Assembly (NCBI RefSeq): GCF_946481715.1
Contig: NZ_CAMLOV010000054.1
Span: forward strand, 1 to 31,628
Direction of reading: 5' to 3'
Source: an uncultured Mucilaginibacter sp.
GTDB lineage: Bacteria > Bacteroidota > Bacteroidia > Sphingobacteriales > Sphingobacteriaceae
Length of the DNA stretch: 31,628 nucleotides
The number at the start of each line of letters is the position of its first letter. The stretch's first letter is position 1. Below, piece by piece: positions 21,266 to 30,618 of this stretch. The translations under genes were made by a program, and so were the position numbers. The notes under the pieces are model-generated. The model ran no database searches. It was not told where the DNA came from and worked only from the letters and a program-made list of their open reading frames with translations.

Positions 21266-24200
21266 TTATAAATCGTGGTTTTGCGGGCAATTGGGCACAT
21301 CGCCGTTCTCACCAAATTTGCACGTCATTTTTGAGCCATCCTTGTTTAAAGTGAGGTTAATTCCCGCACCAATGCTGCCCCCAACCGATTTTGTACCAAA
21401 GAATGGGATGTACTGGCTTATGTTGTAATGCACCTCAACACCCGCATTGCCGGCTACTGATATTTTTGGATCATACGTTCCGTACGCCGTTACGTGTGCG
21501 CTTAAGCCGCCAGAAATTGATGTGCCGGTAATGGCATCTAAACCTGCATTTACTTCGCCATGTGCCCCTGCAAGAACCAGCAGGCTTGCCTTGCTCCCAA
21601 AATCAGCACCCAAAGATACCTCTATGCCCAGTATGGCGTTAAAGTAGGCCGAAGCAATGCCCAGGTCGATGCCTTTTTGCATGTTGATGAGGTCGTAACC
21701 TCCCGTCACAAAAAAGCCTTTGAAATCGTCTGCCCGCTCTTTCAGCCAGCATACATTTTCTACTGCTTTACTGTATTGCGTAGCTATACCAATGCTAACA
21801 TCCGACGGCTTTTTGTTACCCATCAGCAGCCCGATATTAAACGTGCCAAAGCCGCTTGGGATAGGGTTGGTGTTTAATTGCCCTGCACCTACTATAAGCA
21901 TTCCATCGGGCGCGTTGGTTACCTCTACGTCGCCATTTAATATATAACCGCTAAAGCCAACATCAACCATATGCAGGCTGCCACGCATGGTTTTTGTAGG
22001 AAAATCGTATACCATCTGAAGGTCGCCCAGCGGTGTTGCCTGGCTCATGCTTACATCGTTTGCGCTGGCGGTAATTTCGCCCAGCACCTCAAATTTATAG
22101 GTGGGGTTTGTTTTAACCAGTGCGCCCGAGGCAGGATCGTGCAACTCACCGGAGAAGCTTAGCGTTCCCCAGTCGTTATTCTGCACAAACATGCCGTTGG
22201 TATTGGATGATACGATGGCCAGGCCCAATTGATTTGTAGCGGCCGGCTTTGGCGTAGGCGACTGTGTATTATCACCATCCAGCCGAAGTAAAAAGTTGTC
22301 GAGTTTTACGCCGGTTTTTTGCGCTGCATCGTCGCCAAAAGTAAGTGTGCAAGGGATAGGGTTTATCTTACCAGGTTCCTGTACCGTGCCCGGGATGCTT
22401 GTACTACCGTTTGAGGATGTGATGATACCCGCGGCAGAACTGGTATACTGTACGTACCCCTTACCCTCAAAATTAATGGCATAGTTACCTGGGTTCATGT
22501 TAAACGAGCCAGCCGCTTTGGTATAAATGAGGTTCATGGCCATATTGCCTACGCGTGGTACGTCTATATTTGCCGTCCCCGTTAACGCAAATGCATTATT
22601 GTCGCTGGTGATAGAGGTAGGGTAGTAGGTGAATTTGCTATTGTTGTACAGTTTAACGCCCGCTTGGTTGCCGTTGAGGCTCACAATGTTTTCTTTGTTA
22701 TAACTAATGAGTTGAAAGTAATTTACGTTGAGTGTTGTTGCAGCTATTTTGCCGGGTACCGCCGGCAGCGGGATAGTAGCCACAGTACCGTTGCCTGGGC
22801 TTATTGCCGAGAAGCGCCAGTGTGCGCCATGGTCGCTGCCGCAGGCTTCGTCAAACAACAGGTGCGTATTAGCCGTATCTATGCCACCAAGCGTGACCAG
22901 CCCGTCGCCCAGGGTAATGTGCTCTACGTCAAAATCTTTCAGTACAAATAAATTATGCCGCAGGTTAAAGGTTTTGGCTTTTATATCTACAATGCCCGTT
23001 TTTACGACTGCGCTGGTTGATTTTATGCCACCGAGCGTGGGGTCAATGGTCCACTTATCGATGTTTAGCGTCCAATCCTGCAGGTGTATAGCTAATGGTG
23101 CGCCTGTTGTTGCCTGTATATTGTTATTATCAAGCACCAGGTTATCAAACGCGATAGTCACGTTGCCTTCTTTACTGTTGGGTACGTGCGCCTCAATACT
23201 GGCTTTAAGGTGTATTTTACCATCGGGGTTTATAACAGACCCGTCCGGGTCTGCCGTTGCCGGGAAACCGATAAACGAAAATTTAAGCGGCTTACGAACC
23301 GAATCGGACAGGTGATAGGCATTATCGAGGTAAGGTGTGTTGTATAGTGCTTTTATCACCGGCTTGGCCATGCCATAATTTTGTATACTGGCATCAAACA
23401 TGTAAAAAGAAGCGGGTTTTTGCGTAATGGTATCCTGAAAACTGAGATAAGTGGATGGATAATTGAACGAATTATCTACAATACTTACCGTTGCATAAAC
23501 AGCACCGCCCGTTGCTCCTGCTGCGGTAGTTTTAGAGATCATCAGCGGCAGGATGTGATTTGTATAGCTGTTGGGATGTTTTAACAGTACGTTATATTTG
23601 CTGAGGTAACGCATTTTTAAAAATGGCACGGCATCCAGTTTCGCAAAATCAAGCTTTGGTTCATAGCCTGTAGCATTAGGGTTCTTCACAAATACAACAT
23701 CTACAACACGCACCTTATCCTTTAGATCAACCGAAACAAATTTTGAATTGTTTACGCCCAAATTCACCAATCCGCTTACATGGTATTGCACGTTACCGGA
23801 AACGGTAAAAGATTCAATTTTTTCTACAGTTAGCGGGTATCCGAAAATAGATTTTATTGCAGGTGTGCCAAACGGTAATACATCGCCGTTAAGGTTCATA
23901 TCTACGGTGTTTGGTCCATTAAAGGTGATCATTGCCGTTTTTGTGTCGCCATTAACGGTAAAACTGGCCTCATAAGTAGCATGCAGCTTTATATTGAAAG
24001 GCTGGTTGCCAAAATGCGGCGGGATACCGTTAATGGTGTATTTCCCGTTGGCATCAGTAAAGGCTTCTAATAACGAATAACCGGTGTGGGTTCCCCCTGC
24101 GTCCGCATAATTCCCGTCGCTTTGCCAGTTGTAGTCTAAGTACACCCGCGCGTGGCTTACAGCCTGGGTGCTGCCATTTTTTGTTAAGGTAACATGGCCA

Positions 24201-27200
24201 GAAACAGATAGTCCCTTGATCATTTTTACCGGATAAAAATACGCTGTTTTAGATTCGAGGTTCTTCAGGTTAAATACGAGCGGAATATATCCGGTGTTGT
24301 TTTTGTCATAAACCTGCACAACGTAATTGTTTACAGATACATTCTCAAAATTAAACAGCACAGAGCCATCCCCGTCTGTTTCGGCTGTTTTGGCGGCATC
24401 ATTATTAATAACAACTTTAAAAGTGGTACTGTTGATGGTGGCACCGTTGCTATCTGTTATTTTAAAGCGCATGCGGTGCAGCCGTTTGCTCAGGTAAACT
24501 GTATTTTGCGCGTCGAGGTTAGAAAAAGTTACGGTATCCTCAAAGTGCGTCGGATTTATGGGGAACAAGATCACCTTTTGCGGCTTGCCGCCCGGCACCC
24601 TGGTTTGATACTGTTTGGTTATCCAGCTTTGCTCAAAAATAAGTCCGTCTTCACGTTTGGCGTAGCAGGGGATATTCTCCATCGTCTCCTTATCATAAAC
24701 CTTAAATTTTAATAATTTCGAGGGCGTTAAACCAATCGCCTGGAAATATTTACTGCCGTTTGCTAATATAGTGGGGAAAGTAAAGCTATTGGGATCGTAG
24801 CCGTCTAAAGTGACATCTATGGTCATTTTGGAACCATCGCTCCAGATGAAATTCCAATTTTGAAAATTTGTTATCTCAAAATAGCCGCTGGTATCCACCG
24901 AACTAAGGGTTATCGACTTTGAGAAACCGGCGAGTGTGTACGTCAGTTTAACCTTTGCGCCATTCAGCCCCCTGCCACTGCTGGCATCCACAACCCTGCC
25001 TGCCAGCCTGCTGGCCGATACCTCCACATAAACACCTTTCTTATCGTAATCGCTGCCCTTTTTGCCTTCTATATGCTTGTTGCCGGTGTATTCGTTATGG
25101 CTGGTAAGCCCGTTTACCTCCAGGTAACCCGTGTATTGGTTATAAATTGGAAGGGATACCAGTACCGGTTGAAACGAGCCGCCGCCATTATCTGCCTGCG
25201 GGGTTACCTGCAGAGAATACATCTTCTCATGGCCCAGCCATAACCGGTTTTTGCCCAGGTTTATTTGCCCATAGTTTTTATCGGCGACTAAATGGATGTT
25301 ATAAGTTGTATCTATAACCCATTCCACAGGGCCATTCATGTAAAATTTTGTTTGTTCGAATTGAACGTAGCCATCTTCCCATGAATTTACACCCGCAGGA
25401 TGGTTTTTGCTAACCGTTTCTTTAATGTAGGCTGCGCCGCCGCCGTAGTTAGGGCTAATTAAAGGTTTGGTGGGGTGGCTAACAGAGCCTTCGCCATCGG
25501 GTATAGGTATTTTGGGTGCAGATTTACTGCGGAACAGAACCACTTTAGCATTTACCAGTGCACTGTTGTTCGGTTGGTTGTTTACATAGATATTAATGGG
25601 GTAATCCATTATCTCCTTTTCTTCTGTCACAATGGTACCCAGGTCAACTGTGCCAAATGGTTGCACCACAAAATGGCCAGGTTTGTTATCCGAGTTGCCG
25701 TTGTATGACGATACAAATTTGTTAAGGCCGTCTATACTAAAATAACGGTCGTCTATTCCCGGTTCGTTTGGTATCGAACCGCTCATGCCTGCTTCATCAT
25801 TATCATTAGCCGGGCCATGGGCTTGAATTGCGCCCGCACCGCCGCCTGCCGGTGCGCCGCCTTTATATACGTCAACTTTTCCCATCGCTACGTCAACTAT
25901 GTCGGCTATACCGGCTATATTATCGGTTGCGGTAGCCTGGTTGTTGGCCGGCAGTCCAAAATCATAGGTATTTGCCGCATTGGTGAATAGCCCCCCAATG
26001 TACTGCTGGCCGCCATCATCCATTACCTCTTTGCCGTCTTTTATTATTTTGTCTTTTGCGCCAACTTCAACTTTTACAAGCTTTAGTTTCTCAATTTCTT
26101 TTTGAACTGCTTTCCGTTGTGCTTCCTGCTCGGCGCAGTTGGGGCCGGTGGGTTCGCTTGTAGGCACTAACACCAGACCCTGTATATCACCCATTTGCAT
26201 GAAATCGAAGATCTGAATGTCGAAATAACCTTTATCGTCCGTCATTCCGCGGCCAACTACCACGCCGCTTGGTCCCGGCGAAAAAGGCTCGTATTTAGTA
26301 GTCCCGTCGCGCAGTTTAATGGGCTTGCGCAGCTCGGCCGAATATACCTGGCAGTTTATATCGTGTTTGTTTGGGCTTTGGTTTGTGCCCACATTCATGG
26401 TAACCTGGAATGGCTTATTGGCAAATGGGTGCAAAACTCCGGGCGTACTTGGCCATTGAAACATTACCCGGCCCTTAACCCTTGCCATAGGTGGCTTTTT
26501 AGAAATGATGTTGTAAATAGCCTTCTTTTGATAAGTAACAGTTTGCAGCAATTCTGTTGCTGGCGAAAACTTAAACTTTTGTATTGGCCCGGCAAGTTGT
26601 TCGGTGTGGTTGATGCCGGTATCAAGCAGCATGGCTTTTACGTAATACTCATCGCCCGCCTGGAAGTTACAGATAAGGCGATTAAACACTGCAGTAGTAA
26701 CGCCTTTTGGGGTGGTGATTGTTTTGCTCTCGGCTACTTTTATAAAACCGGTTCCATTTTCCATCACTTTTTGATTGCCATCGCCTTCGTAATAGGGCAG
26801 GCTGCTTGCTTTGGTTTTACGATAAAGCTGCACAGGGATACCGGATGGTAACCTACCGAGCAGGTTAAGCGAAGCGGTATCTACGTTAAAATTCGAATAA
26901 TCTATCGGGTCGAAGCCATTAATGCCGCCATACTCTTTCTCGAAATCGTTATTGGTGATCTTATTGGGGTAGCCTTTTTTCAGTGTTACGGTAAGCGCAT
27001 AGTTATAAGCGGTTGTTTTTATACTGCCAAGTTTGAGGGTATCCTGTACTACGGTAACTTTTGCATTTTTGGTTACTGTTGCCACTTTAGGGATTGTTAC
27101 AGCTATGTTACCGGCTAAAGGTGCGTAGTAATAGCTGTTAATGCGGGCAACCAGGTACATATTACCAATGTCGTTAGTGAGGTTAATGGGTACCTGCCCC

Positions 27201-28855
27201 ACAAAATTGCCCTCCGCATCGGCGTTAACGGTAACCGATCCGCGTGCAGGGTCTAAAACGACAGTGGATACATCCTTTCCGTTGATGTGATTAATAACAA
27301 CGTCAGGCTTTGGCTTAGTGGAAAGCTGTAAGGTTATGTTGGCGAAGTTGGCGCCGTGGTATATGCTCTGATCGAGCGTGTAGGTAAGCTTGCCCGCTAC
27401 GGTGAGTTTAGGGTTAGTGTCCATCACTTCTTCGCGCAGGGTAAACGGGCAGGAAGTAGTGCTGCTCATCACCAGCCCTGCCTTATCAAATGCAGTTATT
27501 TTTACCGTGTATGTTTCATCGTAAAAAAATCCCTGCGCCAGGGCCTGGAACCAGTTCATCTTAAATTCTTCGGCAGGCGCGCTAACGGTATAAGTCAGCA
27601 GCATTTTTTCGCTGTTGGTGTGTTTATTGGTAGTTGTGCGCGTAAAATCCAGTTGGTATTTGCCGATTTTTGTTTTGCCTGCAGGCAAGGTTGCTTCGGT
27701 GAAATTAGTGAGCAGGCTTGCATCTATTTCGGTTGCCGTTTTTAGTTTATTCACCTGCTCGCTCCATAGCCAGTTGATATTAAGATTACTGTAAAGCCCT
27801 AAAACTACATCGTTGGAGGGCAATGCGCCTGCTTTATCGGGTACAAGGTCGGTTCTGCACACTGGCGACATGATAACTAAATCGTTGGCCAAAAGCGCAC
27901 CTTTGACGGGTATCGGCTTTGGAATGGCCGCCATAGGTGGCGCAGGTGTTGGCGGAACAGGTAAAGGCATATTATCGTAAATAAATACCGATGCACCGCT
28001 TACGCCTTTGTTTTTAAACTCAACTTTCCCGGCAGGGTCTGATGAGATAACCCGCCAGGCGTATTTTTTGCCTTTTTTCAGTGGGACGTTGAACAAGCTA
28101 TAAGGATAACCAAAGCCGGTAACCGTACGCGACAGGATAGGGAATGTGGTGGCATTCAACACCTGGTTAGGGTCGGCCGGGATATCGGGCATTTGGGCCA
28201 CCTGTAGGGTGTATTGCGTGCCGAAGGGTACAGTACCGGGGTTAAACCAGTTAAAGTTAATGATGGGTGTATTGCTAACGCCGGTATAGGCATTATTGGA
28301 TGGGTTAATGAGGATAGGCGGTTCCGGGTAGCTGATGGTGAGCATAGTACAGCCCAGCGGTGCTGTTGCCGAAAGGAGTTGTTTGCTATTATAATCCAGC
28401 GCTTGTATGCAAAAGGTATAGTTGCCCTCGGGCAGGCGCGATGTGATAGCGAGTTTGGTTTTGTCAACCCCGGCCACGCTCAGGTTATTCAGGTCGAAAA
28501 TATCCTTCATCGCAGCACCGTTCAATTGTTTCGTTTCGTGCGGGTTTAAAATTATGGGCTGTAGCGGCACATAGTTGGTATAAGTTGCTATCAGTATGCC
28601 GTTATCGCCTTTTAATTGCCCCGCTAATTTTAGTTTCAAGGGGAGATCGCTTGTGTTTTGTATAATAAGCAGCACCTTGCTGGCATTGGTGCCCGAGTAA
28701 TCTGAATAATACGGCGAGTACGGCGGAATGATGTTCACCGAAACATTTACGCTTTGTGCCAATGCGTTTATAGGCGGCAGGATGCTTATACACGCAAATA
28801 ATACCGTGTAAAACAATTGGCGCAGGTACTTAGGTATAGATGTGTACTTTTTCAT
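21266..28855 (-). CDS. Giant TANFOR-like surface protein with carboxypeptidase-regulatory-like repeats
   Basis: 2529 residues. Signal peptide to ~33 (PPINALA before Q). Residues ~34-180 match the TANFOR-type domain as I remember it (PPYSPYYSDYSG, LKGDNGILIAT, LPEGNYTFCIQALDYNSKQL). An FN3-like domain follows at ~180-300 (PILINPSNNAYTGVS to KKYAWRVISSDP). The middle has several Ig/CarboxypepD_reg-like beta-sandwiches (GRVMFQWPSTPG near 800, LAGRVVDASSGRGLNGAKVK near 1280, SVSGHVTLTKNGSTQAVSHA near 1550), a short charged helix at ~905-935 (EQEAQRKAVQKEIEKLKLVK) and a Gly/Asp-rich linker at ~1000-1040. The last ~700 residues are a long beta-rich region with repeated Gly-x-hydrophobic strands, unassigned. 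No T9SS C-terminal signal is evident. It lies 2 bases after the barrel gene and 9 bases before the FN3 gene. Probably an exported, cell-surface structural protein; function unknown. Confidence 0.88.
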   Translation of the reverse strand: MKKYTSIPKYLRQLFYTVLFACISILPPINALAQSVNVSVNIIPPYSPYYSDYSGTNASKVLLIIQNTSDLPLKLKLAGQLKGDNGILIATYTNYVPLQPIILNPHETKQLNGAAMKDIFDLNNLSVAGVDKTKLAITSRLPEGNYTFCIQALDYNSKQLLSATAPLGCTMLTISYPEPPILINPSNNAYTGVSNTPIINFNWFNPGTVPFGTQYTLQVAQMPDIPADPNQVLNATTFPILSRTVTGFGYPYSLFNVPLKKGKKYAWRVISSDPAGKVEFKNKGVSGASVFIYDNMPLPVPPTPAPPMAAIPKPIPVKGALLANDLVIMSPVCRTDLVPDKAGALPSNDVVLGLYSNLNINWLWSEQVNKLKTATEIDASLLTNFTEATLPAGKTKIGKYQLDFTRTTTNKHTNSEKMLLTYTVSAPAEEFKMNWFQALAQGFFYDETYTVKITAFDKAGLVMSSTTSCPFTLREEVMDTNPKLTVAGKLTYTLDQSIYHGANFANITLQLSTKPKPDVVINHINGKDVSTVVLDPARGSVTVNADAEGNFVGQVPINLTNDIGNMYLVARINSYYYAPLAGNIAVTIPKVATVTKNAKVTVVQDTLKLGSIKTTAYNYALTVTLKKGYPNKITNNDFEKEYGGINGFDPIDYSNFNVDTASLNLLGRLPSGIPVQLYRKTKASSLPYYEGDGNQKVMENGTGFIKVAESKTITTPKGVTTAVFNRLICNFQAGDEYYVKAMLLDTGINHTEQLAGPIQKFKFSPATELLQTVTYQKKAIYNIISKKPPMARVKGRVMFQWPSTPGVLHPFANKPFQVTMNVGTNQSPNKHDINCQVYSAELRKPIKLRDGTTKYEPFSPGPSGVVVGRGMTDDKGYFDIQIFDFMQMGDIQGLVLVPTSEPTGPNCAEQEAQRKAVQKEIEKLKLVKVEVGAKDKIIKDGKEVMDDGGQQYIGGLFTNAANTYDFGLPANNQATATDNIAGIADIVDVAMGKVDVYKGGAPAGGGAGAIQAHGPANDNDEAGMSGSIPNEPGIDDRYFSIDGLNKFVSSYNGNSDNKPGHFVVQPFGTVDLGTIVTEEKEIMDYPINIYVNNQPNNSALVNAKVVLFRSKSAPKIPIPDGEGSVSHPTKPLISPNYGGGAAYIKETVSKNHPAGVNSWEDGYVQFEQTKFYMNGPVEWVIDTTYNIHLVADKNYGQINLGKNRLWLGHEKMYSLQVTPQADNGGGSFQPVLVSLPIYNQYTGYLEVNGLTSHNEYTGNKHIEGKKGSDYDKKGVYVEVSASRLAGRVVDASSGRGLNGAKVKLTYTLAGFSKSITLSSVDTSGYFEITNFQNWNFIWSDGSKMTIDVTLDGYDPNSFTFPTILANGSKYFQAIGLTPSKLLKFKVYDKETMENIPCYAKREDGLIFEQSWITKQYQTRVPGGKPQKVILFPINPTHFEDTVTFSNLDAQNTVYLSKRLHRMRFKITDSNGATINSTTFKVVINNDAAKTAETDGDGSVLFNFENVSVNNYVVQVYDKNNTGYIPLVFNLKNLESKTAYFYPVKMIKGLSVSGHVTLTKNGSTQAVSHARVYLDYNWQSDGNYADAGGTHTGYSLLEAFTDANGKYTINGIPPHFGNQPFNIKLHATYEASFTVNGDTKTAMITFNGPNTVDMNLNGDVLPFGTPAIKSIFGYPLTVEKIESFTVSGNVQYHVSGLVNLGVNNSKFVSVDLKDKVRVVDVVFVKNPNATGYEPKLDFAKLDAVPFLKMRYLSKYNVLLKHPNSYTNHILPLMISKTTAAGATGGAVYATVSIVDNSFNYPSTYLSFQDTITQKPASFYMFDASIQNYGMAKPVIKALYNTPYLDNAYHLSDSVRKPLKFSFIGFPATADPDGSVINPDGKIHLKASIEAHVPNSKEGNVTIAFDNLVLDNNNIQATTGAPLAIHLQDWTLNIDKWTIDPTLGGIKSTSAVVKTGIVDIKAKTFNLRHNLFVLKDFDVEHITLGDGLVTLGGIDTANTHLLFDEACGSDHGAHWRFSAISPGNGTVATIPLPAVPGKIAATTLNVNYFQLISYNKENIVSLNGNQAGVKLYNNSKFTYYPTSITSDNNAFALTGTANIDVPRVGNMAMNLIYTKAAGSFNMNPGNYAINFEGKGYVQYTSSAAGIITSSNGSTSIPGTVQEPGKINPIPCTLTFGDDAAQKTGVKLDNFLLRLDGDNTQSPTPKPAATNQLGLAIVSSNTNGMFVQNNDWGTLSFSGELHDPASGALVKTNPTYKFEVLGEITASANDVSMSQATPLGDLQMVYDFPTKTMRGSLHMVDVGFSGYILNGDVEVTNAPDGMLIVGAGQLNTNPIPSGFGTFNIGLLMGNKKPSDVSIGIATQYSKAVENVCWLKERADDFKGFFVTGGYDLINMQKGIDLGIASAYFNAILGIEVSLGADFGSKASLLVLAGAHGEVNAGLDAITGTSISGGLSAHVTAYGTYDPKISVAGNAGVEVHYNISQYIPFFGTKSVGGSIGAGINLTLNKDGSKMTCKFGENGDVPNCPQNHDL

Positions 28856-28857
28856 AG

Positions 28858-30540
28858 CTAAAAAGTATGCGTAAGGTTAAGTGATGACCGCACTTCGTTG
28901 AACGAAGGCAGTGTAATATCTTTTGAATTGCTTTTTAAATAGGAGAGGCTGAGGTTTACGCCATCGCGCTTGGTTACCCGGTACGAGCCGTTGAGGTTGC
29001 CATTTACTATGCTGCCTGCATTTACGCCATTGTTATGCTGCAACTGGTACGCTACCGAAGCGTTTAAACCCACCCTGCCATTTTGCAGTTGTTTGCTTAC
29101 ACCCAGGGATGGGCCATAAATAATAGAGTGTATGTTAGAGAAATCGGCAACGGTGTAATTCATGTTGGCATTAAAGCTCAATGCCTGTTTGTTGAAACCG
29201 ATTTGATACGAGAGGTTTCCCGTTTTGCTGTTGGTTTTGTTTCGATTAGCGGTAAAACGATTCAAATCTACCAGCGATTGCAGATTGCCTACCAGTACAA
29301 AATTGTGGGTGATGAGGCTGTCGCCCATGCTGTACCGCAGCATGGTATTAAAATTATAATTGGTACGCGCTACCCTAAAGGTATCTATCACAGGGTTTAG
29401 CCCCCTGTCTTGCGTAATGCCATAGTTGGCGTACCGCAGGTCGATGCCATATTTTGATGTGTTGTACGATGCCCCCAGCGAACTGATATTGCGATGCGAC
29501 GTGTAGGCTTTGTCGTTCAATAAATTATCATTCTGGAAACCCAAACTGCCGGATAGCTGCACCTGGCTTTTCATCAGCGCAAGCGTACCTTGTACGGTGT
29601 AGTTGGCTACATCAGTTTCAAAATAGTAGGCACCCATCGATTTGTAATCCGGGTCTACGCGGCGGTATTGCAGCCCAATGCTGTAGTTTTTATTGCGGTA
29701 ATCCAATTGCGTTTGCAAAGCGGTAAGCAACTGTGTAGAGGCATTTATGGTGATGAGGTCTTTTATTAATGGGACCTTGTCCAACTGTAAGTTTTTTAAT
29801 GTATCGTCTTTTTGGTTGCGGGTGTATATACTGGCTGCCATATCAATATCCCAAACAAAATGTTTGTAAAGCGACCATTTTTGGTTGATGCCGAGAACGA
29901 GGTTTTGAGCAGGGCTGAGTTCGGGCGTTAGGGGTTTGCCGGGCAAGGAATTGATATCGTCCTTAGCATCCAATAAAGTAAAATCAAAATGGTTACGTTC
30001 GGTACCGTAGCCTATGCGGGTGCTGTAACCCATGCGTTTATAAGCCGGTGTTTGGAAGGAGAGGGGCTGGGTAGAATTTTCTTCGATAGCTTTATTAAAT
30101 CGCCCATAAATAAAACCTAAGCGCCATTTTCCGGGCGTGGCTTCCACGCCGCCGCCTAAAAAATTATAGCCCGCCAACGTAAACGGCGACCAGGTAATGC
30201 TTTGCCAGCCGGCATGCACCGTTAACCATTTATATTGCGGACTAATACCATATTGATTGAATGGCTGCCGAAACCCACGCTGCTGATCGCTGATGACCAC
30301 ACTGAGCGGGAAGCTTATGCCGTAGATAGTCATGGTTGGTGCGCCGTTAAAAAGGTAAGAGAAACTCCGTTCGCGCGGATCAGTGCTGCTGGTGGTGTAA
30401 GTGCCTATACCAGCGCCGAATGTGCCGTTAATGGTGAAGGGCTTTTGTTTCAGCACCTCGTCCACATTTTGTGCCCGGCCTACTAAGCTTGAGAGCAATA
30501 GCAATGCAAAAAACAGGAAACTATAAACACGTTGTTTCAT
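28858..30540 (-). CDS. Outer-membrane beta-barrel protein of the surface cluster
   Basis: 560 residues from the ATG at 30540. A start 24 codons upstream is rejected because it places a polar extension before the clear signal peptide MKQRVYSFLFFALLLLSSLV (cleaved after GRA). The mature part is a chain of amphipathic strands with alternating residues and tight turns (FTINGTFGAGIGTYTTSST, GISPQYKWLTVHAGWQSITW, YSIGLQYRRVDPDY, GIDLRYANYGITQD), ending ...SLNLTHTF with the terminal Phe recognised by the BAM machine. I see no TonB box or plug. It is probably a porin-like or export/anchor barrel. Its stop is 2 bases before the start of the 2529-residue gene, so the two are translationally close and probably partners: the barrel may anchor or secrete the giant protein (inference). 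Confidence 0.85.
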   Translation of the reverse strand: MKQRVYSFLFFALLLLSSLVGRAQNVDEVLKQKPFTINGTFGAGIGTYTTSSTDPRERSFSYLFNGAPTMTIYGISFPLSVVISDQQRGFRQPFNQYGISPQYKWLTVHAGWQSITWSPFTLAGYNFLGGGVEATPGKWRLGFIYGRFNKAIEENSTQPLSFQTPAYKRMGYSTRIGYGTERNHFDFTLLDAKDDINSLPGKPLTPELSPAQNLVLGINQKWSLYKHFVWDIDMAASIYTRNQKDDTLKNLQLDKVPLIKDLITINASTQLLTALQTQLDYRNKNYSIGLQYRRVDPDYKSMGAYYFETDVANYTVQGTLALMKSQVQLSGSLGFQNDNLLNDKAYTSHRNISSLGASYNTSKYGIDLRYANYGITQDRGLNPVIDTFRVARTNYNFNTMLRYSMGDSLITHNFVLVGNLQSLVDLNRFTANRNKTNSKTGNLSYQIGFNKQALSFNANMNYTVADFSNIHSIIYGPSLGVSKQLQNGRVGLNASVAYQLQHNNGVNAGSIVNGNLNGSYRVTKRDGVNLSLSYLKSNSKDITLPSFNEVRSSLNLTHTF

Positions 30541-30590
30541 TGTGGGTAGGCAAAATGTATTAAACCAAGTATCGGCACGGGTAATTTTAT

Positions 30591-30613
30591 AATGCCGGCG
30601 GTTAACCGGCATT
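30591..30613 (-). terminator. Hairpin between the collagen-like gene and the barrel gene
   Basis: AATGCCGG (30591-30598) and CCGGCATT (30606-30613) form a perfect 8-bp stem with a 7-base loop, 5 bases after the collagen-like stop codon on the minus strand. Only ATAAAATT follows, so termination may be partial and read-through into the barrel operon is possible. Confidence 0.6.
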
Positions 30614-30618
30614 AAGCA

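Noticed and set aside
30541..30612. 24-codon N-terminal extension of the barrel protein
   Set aside because: The extension is polar and overlaps the hairpin after the collagen-like gene; the signal peptide begins at 30540.
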